Shown one piece after another: positions 16,362 through 23,501 of a stretch of DNA of 23,501 nucleotides. The translations under genes and the position numbers were made by a program. This DNA comes from Clavulina sp. PMI_390. Its lineage: Eukaryota; Basidiomycota; Agaricomycetes; Cantharellales; Hydnaceae. Where the stretch lies: contig WIDE01000071.1 in the NCBI GenBank assembly GCA_015039315.1, forward strand, positions 138,350-161,850, written 5' to 3'. Positions within the stretch are counted from its first letter, which is position 1, and each line of letters starts with the position of its first letter. Under the pieces are notes generated by a model, which was not told where the DNA came from, searched no databases, and was given only the letters and a program-made list of their open reading frames with translations.

Positions 16362-19300
16362 ATGTTCGGTAAAGCTCCTCGGTTTAAGGAGCCTAAGCCT
16401 AGCGACGTACCAGGACCGGGCACGTATGCCGATGTCGACCTCGACGCCGTGTTTGCAAGCCATAAGCGAGGGGCTTTCCTTGAGAAAGCGGATAGGTTTG
16501 ACCCTGAGAAAATATCGGATGTCCCTGGTATGCGATAAGCTCCTCTATGGACTATCAAGTGCTGAGTATAGTATTGATCCTCGCACAGGACCTAATGCCT
16601 ACGCGCCTGCCCAAGCACAAGCTGGCCCTTCCAAACCACCACCGCTGTCGAGCGCATTGTTGAAGCAGCAGGTATGTTGCTTTCCGTATCTGTCTGCCCT
16701 TCCATCCCACCCATCAATACTTCTCTTCGCAGCTTGACGCGCTAAAGATCCGGCTCGAGAAGGAGCATCAGCGTGCCTTGCATCAACTAGAAACCCGCGC
16801 AACCAAAGCGGAGACGAGATGCCAAGAGCTCGCCAAGGATTATGCTACATCACGGTCGACCGCATCCCAAGCTGAACGCGAGCTTCGTGAGTTGGGGGGT
16901 TTCGGCGCCCACATCCTTTGATGATTCTGACCGTCATCCCTGTCTCAATAGGTCTAGCTATCCAACGTGAATCTTCTATCAAGACTGCTGTACGCTCGCC
17001 TCTCATCCACCTCTATCACTCAATGCACTTACTCTTGCCAATCACAGCTGGAGAAGACGGAAGCTACCCTTGAACAATTCCGCCAACGCGCGACGAACTT
17101 TACGGAACTTCAAAAGAAACTCACGACACTCGAAGCTCAGCATACTGATGCAAAGCGCCAGGCTAGTACCTCTCTTGAACTGTTAGATTTCATCCAGTCC
17201 TTCACTGACACTCTCTGGCTGGTCTACACCACCATAGCATAAGGAGCGGATAGCACAATTGGAGTCTGGGTTTGAGACTACTCGCCAACAACATCGATCG
17301 CAGACTGAAGAACTCCAACGGATAGCAGACGAGCGCCTCGCTATCTCTACCGCTGCACAATCCCAGGTCCTCTCCCTCGAATCTACCATCGAGGAACTGC
17401 GCTCAACCATCGAGTCTTCCTCTGATGATCGTACCGCCATCCAATCAGAACTCTCTACTGCGCGTGAGTTGTTGCGCGAAACTGCTTTCATGTTCAGCAA
17501 CGCCTCTAATGCTCGGCAGAGTCGGGAAAGAGATCTGCAATTAGCCAATACACGCCTCGGGCTTCGCACGGCACGGCTTGAGCGCAAGCTGGCAGACCGA
17601 GAGGCGCAGGTGATGGAACTTGCGCATTTCATACGACACGAAACCGAGCAGCGGCGACTGCTCACCGCGGAGCTGGTCGATACACGAAATGAACTTGCCT
17701 TCGTTCGGGCGAACGCCCCCTTATTTGCCGTTGCAGATCAGGGGGAAGATCTCGCGAAGGAGGAACTGCGCTCGATTGAGTGTGGTGTTGCGGACCTCCA
17801 ACATGAGCTCCTTGATTCGCAGGCCGCTCTCTCCAACGCACTGTCATCGACCAACCAAACCATCTCAACACACCAAACATCCCTATCTGCTCAGCTCCTC
17901 TCCTCGCTCGAATCCGATTCACACGCGACCCTCTCCCTCTCCGCTCACGTTGAACAGCTGCTTGCTCACACTACCTCATTGGCAGACCAGCTGGTGAGCA
18001 AGGATGATAATGCTGTGCAGCTCAGTGACACTGTCGACACTCTCAGACACGACGTGGAGGCACGAAAGCATGAGATTGAGGCTCTGAGAATGGAGATAGA
18101 GGAGGTTGCTGCCACGAAAGAGCAAGAGTTGGCGGAGCGCGTGTTGCAAGCCGAGCAACAAGCGCGGAAAACGGCCAAAGCGGAGAGAACAGACGAAGTC
18201 AAACGATTGGCTGAGACGGCGAGGAGGGCCCAGATGGGCGAGGGGGTATTGAAGGAGCAGGTCGTCAGGTATGCCGTGATTGGACTGTGTCATCACTCTT
18301 GAGCTTGATGACTCAATGCTAATATGTCATATTCTTGTGTGTCCCTTAGCCTCGAGGCGGCGTTGAATGACGCTGTGAGGGTGCAGGACGAGCATCAGGA
18401 GCTCGTGAAACGCGGTGCGTACAGACTTGGACCACTCCTCTCTCGGTTCACCATACTGATGCTTCTCAATTGCTCTATTTTTACCGTTCTGGGTGCGCGC
18501 GCATCACGCTTTCGCCGCGTCGTTACCGCCCTGCCTTTCCACCCATTCCATATCAAAAGTGGACATACTTGTGTCGCGGAACGCCCTGGCTGAGGATGAG
18601 GCCCAATACCTTTCTCAATTCAACGCACATCTCCTCGGGCATTCGAACGTCAACCAGCGAATCTTCTACGTGGATCGCCTCAGAAAAGAGATGGCCGAGT
18701 TGAAGCAGGTTCGTGCCGACCTTCCCCTTTCGTCCATCGCGACCGCCAAATGTAATAGAGCGCTTACTGATTCCGATTGCCGTCTCTGTCTCTCTTCCCG
18801 TCCCTTTCCCTCTGTCCCGCCCGTTCCTGATCTCACTCCTTAATTGTCATACCTCCCTATCTCTCACCCACCCGCCCACGTTGCAACTCCTTCGCTTCCG
18901 AACGGATAACTATGTTGTTTGTCCAACAGAAACTGATCACCGCAGAGTGGGAACGGGAGGAGACCATCGAAAGGAATGCCGAGCTCACACGGGAGCTGAA
19001 CATTTACCGTGCCGTGCCGGATAGCACATCACATCCCAACTTCCACCTCTCACGCTATCCTGACTTGCAAGCTGACGACGTTCGTTCTTCTGGAACTGGC
19101 GATGGAACAGGGACCGGCATCGGCACTGGCGTCGGCCCTGCAACACATATCACAAGGGTCGAACGACAACAGCAGCAGCGACACCCTCTCACTGATCGGA
19201 ATCCTAATCTGGCCGGCGGGAAGAACGATCCCGAGTCCTCGTCAACGTCGGCCTCATTATCGTCGTTGTCAGGGGCGACAGGGAAAAAGATGATCGGGTC

Positions 19301-19385
19301 AAAGAAACCGATGACGAGGACGCCGCCGCCGGTGACAGCTGGAGCCGAGATGAAGGTGATGACGATGGCAGAACTCAGTGGGTGA
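16362..19385 (+). CDS. HMMR/RHAMM-like coiled-coil protein with SHIPPO/STPG motifs (nine exons)
   Basis: Exons 16362-16527, 16589-16671, 16733-16886, 16952-16989, 17048-17161, 17238-18268, 18350-18414, 18560-18708 and 18930-19385 join in phase to 2256 bp, or 751 residues. The N-terminus has two PG-rich (SHIPPO/STPG) motifs, PGPGTY at residues 17-22 and PGPNAY at 55-60, with GAFLEKADRF between them. Residues of about 80-550 are heptad-rich coiled coil, high in E, Q, R and L. At about 574-600 lies HLLGHSNVNQRIFYVDRL, closely resembling the C-terminal HMMR segment (LLGHQNLKQKI). The tail is low complexity (GTG repeats, poly-Q, Ser-rich). Animal HMMR is a microtubule- and centrosome-associated protein, so a spindle or microtubule role is plausible here but inferred. 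The fifth intron appears to be GC-AG (CAG|GCTAGT); a poorer GT-AG alternative is 17166-17253. The eighth intron is long (221 bp). Confidence 0.8.
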
Positions 19386-21020
19386 ACGGTTCAAGAGTGA
19401 TAGGCTTTAGATGATGCTGCCTCGTTCTTCTTGCTTAGGGCCAAGAGAGAGCCCATATTGCTATTTCTATCTATCTACCCCTCTATGTACATATTGCTCG
19501 TTCATTCGTTCCCTGCGTCATTAATAATGGTTCCATCAGCGAGCGATCCTGGGTTCCACATCGTCGTTCGATTCAGTCCATATGTATCAAGGGGGCCCGA
19601 TGGTGCGGGCCTCGTGGGGTTGTCGAGGGAACAAAAACATGTGGGATAATGAGGAGGGAGGCTGTGTGCTGGCAATTCGCACGAGGGCGTGTCGCATCTA
19701 GAACCACGTCTCGCCTCATTTGCCAATCTCCACTCACTTTTGCACGGCGAGCGAGGAAGCAATCTATCGCGCGCGTGCTTCGTTCTTCTATCGAGAGAGG
19801 AGAGCGACAGCTTCCCCCCTATCCCTGCCTGTCCCTCCTAACGGATGAAGAAGCTTGTGCAGGTTATTATGCGAAATTTTTTCATTGTCCGTGGCGGAGA
19901 GAGTTCTTCCGACGTCGAAGCGGGTTCTCTCGCTAATCTTGCACGCGCCTCTTGGCGAACGTGGTGTGTATAGGACGGCAAGGGCCCAAAAGGCGGTAGT
20001 CGCCTTGACGTTCCACATGCAAATATACATTGTTTTTGACATATGAGACGTTCAGGGACTGAACAGACTTACTTGCCTTTCTTGCTCCAGAGTGCGCCAT
20101 TCACTTCACTCCGCGCTTCATTTCTATTTTTCCAGGAAGGCCCGAATCACAAACTCAATCAGCAGCAGCTGTCAAAAATCCAATCCGCTCCCATACAAAT
20201 TCTATCATATGGGACTCTATTCCTATGTATTCCCTCGCTCACTCGCTCCCTGGCCTCCGAAGCCGAACGACCACGACCACCCTCACACCCTTGACACCAC
20301 CCGCTCGTCCGTTTTTTCTTTTCACACCATCGCACCTTCCGTCTTTTCGCCCCTCTCTCGACCCCTCGCAACATCCTGACGAGTTGATCTAACCCGCCCT
20401 TTAGCAGCTCATGCCCTCGTCAGTCTCTCTCTTCCTCCTTCGTAGTGTGCCTAGATCCGTATCTGCGCATCCCAGCAACTTGGTTTCTGATGGTCCTCTC
20501 GCCCGTTTTGGAACATCAATCTAGCTCTGACAACCGCCTCAGTCAAGGCTCGGATGACCTTGTGCAGACGACATCGATAAAGAAAGCGTTATCGGCGACA
20601 GATTTGCTGGGGCCTGACTTTCCGAATCCTGGTGCGCCTCTACCCACCCTTCCACGCATACGCAAGCTGAATTTGTCGCATTTTGACTATTATTCGCATT
20701 TGTCTACCTGTCCTGGATTGATGTCCATTTCACATATCCACCCAACGAAAACCCACGATACTATATTCGTGCTATTATTATCGACATAAACTCAACGTCG
20801 ACTCGATTTTTTTCCCTCCCCTCTCAACTCTCAACACACTCGCTCATTCTACACAGTGATCATCCAAAGTAGTGGTGCAAAGCATCCCCAGCTCACGCTC
20901 CCCGCCACCAACCAGCAATACAACAGCAGCAATCACCGCTCACGCAACATCTCACTCATTCGCGAAAAGTCCCACTCCTCCTTCGGGATCACCACCAAAT
21001 CATCCGCCTCGTCATACAAC
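19386..21020. other. 1.6-kb region with no supported gene
   Basis: Short ORFs occur on both strands but none shows a domain or convincing splice-compatible neighbours. The best is a 99-codon plus-strand frame at 20490-20789 (contains ATDLLGPDFPNPGAPLPTLP), which I could not identify. Pyrimidine-rich tracts at about 20330-20440 and 20808-20850 look like core promoters or leaders. The latter lies upstream of the BRI3-like gene and ends in ACACAG, a possible leader-intron acceptor. Confidence 0.4.
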
Positions 21021-22216
21021 ATGTCACCCTCCCCACCCGCTTCTCCCACCACCACTACTACTCCTACCAATCCTACTTCTCTTCCTCCTCCGTCCAACTC
21101 TAAAACGCCGCGGTACCAAACTGCTTCTCGCTCGACTGCATCGGGCGCATCGACGTCGCGCTGGACGACCAGCACAGGTAGTACCGCCGTCGCATCCGGC
21201 TCGGGTTCCGGTCCCTCCTCCCCAGTACAGTCACGCACTGGAGGTTCAAGGGGAGCTGTCCGTAGCGGAGGCAGTGGCAGTGGCAGTGGACTTGACCCCC
21301 CACCTTCTATGCGACAGATGGGCAATTCATCTTCTCCGCACGGTTCGAACGGCTCGTCGACGCGGTATACGGGAGGACCTGCGCCTGCTAATACCCGGTC
21401 GCGAAGAGCGAAAAAATGCCAGCCCGGGCAGCATACCTACAAGTATCAGTATGGGGTACGTTCACTTTCTTTCTGGCGACTGCTCTTCAAGCTCCAACTA
21501 ATATTTCCTTTTTCTGCTTGCAGGCTCGCGGTCTTGTGTGCTCGATTGTGTATGTCCCTTCTTCCCCTTCTGCCTTGATCCATGTCTCCATCATCAGCCC
21601 TCCCCACATGGCCGCCAGCAGATCCCTTTCCCTTTCCCTCTCTATCTATCTTCATTTCTCACGCTCCATTCATACGAAGCTAACTCGCGCCCCGCCCATC
21701 TACTTCTTTCTCCCAGATTCTTTCCTATTGGGCTATTATGTTTATAGTGAGTTCGCTCATTCATTCTTGTCTTTGCTTCCCATGCTTCTCCCCCAGATTC
21801 CCGCCATCATTATCGCGCTGTAGCCTTTATGTTGCTCGAAGGCCGGTATATGGCGGGCGGCTGGGATTGGTGGCTTGATGAAAGCGACGTCGGCTTGAAC
21901 CAACTCCACTCGGGCTTAGGAGTTCATCCACTGACTGACTGGTTTCTTTCGTACCTTCCTCTTCTGCTGCACCGACCATCGTCTCGTCCGTCTTGCTCTC
22001 CGGCGACTACTCAACACAACTCACCGAACATCGTTCACTCCATCACCTCATCTTGACTCGGCTCTGTGTTCACAGTACGGATCGATACCAGGTATGTAGA
22101 TTGCTCAGTGTATCATGCGCGAAGAACAACGTTCTTACTGTGACTGCTCCTTGTGTGCTCTCGTCTCATTAATCCAGCGGTGTTCAACGTGTGGTCACTC
22201 GCCAAAGGCGCACTAA
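21021..22216 (+). CDS. BRI3-like (brain protein I3 family) small membrane protein (five exons)
   Basis: Exons 21021-21455, 21524-21549, 21717-21746, 22076-22091 and 22178-22216 join in phase to 546 bp, or 181 residues. Residues 1-125 or so are low complexity (Ser, Thr, Pro, Gly; several SGSG runs) and probably disordered. The conserved part is the last 50 residues: KKCQPGQHTYKYQYG, then the hydrophobic ARGLVCSIVFFPIGLLCLY, then TDRYQRCSTCGH. A cysteine-containing segment, one membrane span with FFP-G and a terminal RC--CG is the pattern of BRI3-type proteins, which in animals localise to lysosomal or endosomal membranes. Function in fungi is unknown to me. The ATG at 21021 is the first in frame; the frame is open upstream but lacks ATG. 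Exon 4 has only 16 bp and follows a 329-bp intron, so gene finders may miss the C-terminus. Confidence 0.75.
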
Positions 22217-22250
22217 TCACGCCTTCCGGTCCACCCGTCGTGTTGGTTGG

Positions 22251-22316
22251 GTACGTGAACCCTCTGGTCTTGACCAATCAATAGCAGCTCGTGGCTAACT
22301 TTGACTTGATTTCTAG
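22251..22316 (+). other. Candidate 3'-UTR intron of the BRI3-like gene
   Basis: Donor GG|GTACGTGA at 22251, branch-like GCTAAC at about 22294-22299 and acceptor TTTCTAG at 22316 give a 66-bp intron of the typical local size. It starts 34 bp after the TAA at 22214-22216. It could alternatively belong to another isoform or an unseen small gene. Confidence 0.4.
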
Positions 22317-22337
22317 GGCTGTACTGGTGTACTTTAC

Positions 22338-22393
22338 AAGCGTTACGCACCCATCATCAACCCAATAGGATGGGTGCTTCAGCCGTAACGCTT
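22338..22393. repeat. Two-stage inverted repeat (bulged hairpin)
   Basis: The outer arms AAGCGTTACG (22338-22347) and CGTAACGCTT (22384-22393) pair over 10 bp. The inner arms CACCCATC (22348-22355) and GATGGGTG (22369-22376) pair over 8 bp, around a 13-nt loop. The only asymmetry is a 7-nt bulge, CTTCAGC, on the right side. TTT follows. It lies in the predicted 3' UTR of the BRI3-like gene. Confidence 0.65.
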
Positions 22394-23024
22394 TTTGCCC
22401 CGAAAAATTGATTGATCCGTTTTGACTTCGGTTTGTCGTGTCCACCTAATACCTTTGCGCATTATTGCATATTGCTCTCGTGCTGGCACTTGACGGCATA
22501 GTCAGAAGTCCAACCGGGCATGCATGCTTGTAATGCCACGTCTTTGTCCTGTTTATCTTATCCATTTCTGTATGATCTACGCTCTCCATCTTGTTGCACC
22601 GCATCTCAGTTTCCCTCTCATCTCATCAGTTTTCCTCATCATCTTCACACTCTACCGCACGTCTACGCTCCTTACTTGCTTACTGATTGCTTGTCTGCCA
22701 TTCCTTTACATGTTCATATACCTTCATCCGCTATTTGATCCGTATCCAATGTAATACAGTTTTCTGTCATCAAACCAGTGAGCTCTGTTATTCATATCAG
22801 CCCGAAGCAATAGTGTTATAAGTTTGGATATCAATCAAGTCATTGGAGTGATGAGCAGAAAATGAAGATGGACTGAGGACACCTGCTGCAAATGCTACAA
22901 GGAGAAGGGGAGAAGGCAAGAAGCATTTGTGATTAGGATACATGCTAACGGGAGGGAGGACTGTAACACTTGGTCCAATCCTCCCCAAGGTACATCTGGT
23001 CAAAATTGAGTCTAACTCTGGAAC

Positions 23025-23501
23025 TCATATCTTGCCCAAGAATTGAATGAGGCGCTCATCATACAGTTTTGGTCTGTAGCTGGCAGGGACCCAGAGGATG
23101 AGTTCACCATTGGTACTTCTTATCCAGCCATCTTCACACATCCCACCCCATGTAGGGCCAATTGAGAGGGGATGGTGCTGATATGTAGGGATGGTTGTGA
23201 CACTGGTGAGGGCAGTGAGATTCCAGATGCACACAGAACCATCATCAGAGGCAGATGCCAACATTTTGCCATCAGGAAGGAATGTGACAGAGTTGACTGT
23301 GCTTGTGTGGCCTCTGAGAGGTTCTCCCCTGAGTGCCTGAGAGTGCACATCCCACAGGCAAATGGTGTTGTCATGAGAGCCAGAGGCAAGGAGGGTTCCA
23401 TCAGGAGAGAATGCCACAGAATTCATGGAATCACTATGACCTCTGAGAGGCTCTCCCTTGAGTGCCTGAGAGTGCACATCCCACAGGCAAATGGTGTTGT
23501 C
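23025..23501 (-). CDS. WD40-repeat protein, C-terminal part (5' end outside the window)
   Basis: An open frame enters at the right edge and ends in TGA at 23027-23025, giving 158 residues. It contains the end of one WD40 repeat (DNTICLWDVHSQALKGEPL) and two more: RGHSDSMNSVAFSPDG with LLASGSHDNTICLWD, and RGHTSTVNSVTFLPDG with MLASASDDGSVCIWN. A closing segment follows, with GWIRSTNGELILWVPASYRP. That closing module is typical of Agaricomycete WD40 proteins, often attached to a NACHT NTPase (HET-E/NLR-like, self/non-self recognition). The N-terminal domain is outside the window, so the NACHT link is inferred. The repeats are nearly identical in DNA. Confidence 0.85.
   Translation of the reverse strand, partial: DNTICLWDVHSQALKGEPLRGHSDSMNSVAFSPDGTLLASGSHDNTICLWDVHSQALRGEPLRGHTSTVNSVTFLPDGKMLASASDDGSVCIWNLTALTSVTTIPTYQHHPLSIGPTWGGMCEDGWIRSTNGELILWVPASYRPKLYDERLIQFLGKI
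23311..23501. repeat. Near-identical WD40 repeat DNA, 129-bp period
   Basis: Positions 23311-23372 and 23440-23501 match in 60 of 62 bases, offset by 129 bp (43 codons, one WD40 unit). The second copy is cut by the window edge. The next repeat toward the C-terminus has clearly diverged. Confidence 0.85.

Larger units (their letters stand above)
22217..23024. other. Spacer between the BRI3-like and WD40 genes
   Basis: No gene supported. The first 180 bp are probably the 3' UTR of the BRI3-like gene, with a candidate intron and a hairpin (listed separately). From about 22540 to 22740 the plus strand is rich in C and T with short uninformative ORFs. From 22800 to 23024 is the 3' flank of the WD40 gene. 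Confidence 0.4.

Noticed and set aside
20411..20789. Possible small gene before the BRI3-like gene
   Set aside because: Two short frames in different phases, no known motif and no convincing introns. Left as unassigned.
20872..21501. 209-codon Pro/Leu/Arg-rich frame overlapping the BRI3-like first exon
   Set aside because: It does not lead through the splice junctions to any conserved sequence and looks like the +1 frame of a Ser/Pro/Gly-rich exon.

Overview
The window looks like nuclear DNA of a filamentous basidiomycete, most likely an Agaricomycete. The evidence is a family of roughly 495-residue F-box-like proteins, short spliceosomal introns (mostly 45-90 bp), a GH128/Asl1-type glycoside hydrolase, and a WD40 protein whose repeats are nearly identical in DNA. 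I would not name a genus from this sequence alone. No tRNA, rRNA, CRISPR array or intact transposon was seen.

Layout. Positions 1-8146 hold five F-box-like paralogues, all on the minus strand. The first runs off the left edge. The third is broken by a one-base frameshift and an in-frame stop. Next, also on the minus strand, come an unrecognised but coding-looking ORF (8620-9393) and a seven-exon secreted GH128 endo-beta-glucanase gene (9941-11154). A 1-kb divergent intergenic region follows. Two further F-box-like paralogues lie on the plus strand (12155-13657 and 14403-15896); each has a probable small 5'-UTR intron ending one base before the ATG. A nine-exon plus-strand gene (16362-19385) encodes a 751-residue coiled-coil protein resembling the hyaluronan-mediated motility receptor (HMMR/RHAMM), with N-terminal SHIPPO/STPG motifs. 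After 1.6 kb with no supported gene comes a five-exon plus-strand gene for a small membrane protein resembling brain protein I3 (21021-22216). The right edge holds the 3' end of a minus-strand WD40-repeat gene (23025 to the edge).

The F-box genes are the dominant theme: intronless coding sequences, a shared N-terminal F-box, a shared C-terminal signature, and similarity that follows physical order (1-3, 4-5, 6-7). This is what local tandem duplication followed by decay would produce. All seven carry a CACGTG E-box reading CACGTGA on the plus strand, 36-119 bp upstream of the ATG in the minus-strand genes and 268-296 bp upstream in the two plus-strand genes. A common bHLH regulator is therefore a reasonable hypothesis. 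If the F-box assignment is right, the proteins would be substrate adaptors for SCF ubiquitin ligases, but no target can be read from the sequence. The GH128, HMMR-like, BRI3-like and WD40 genes appear functionally unrelated to the array.

Exon structures were worked out by eye from splice signals, reading phase and remembered family consensus. They were not checked against transcripts or databases.
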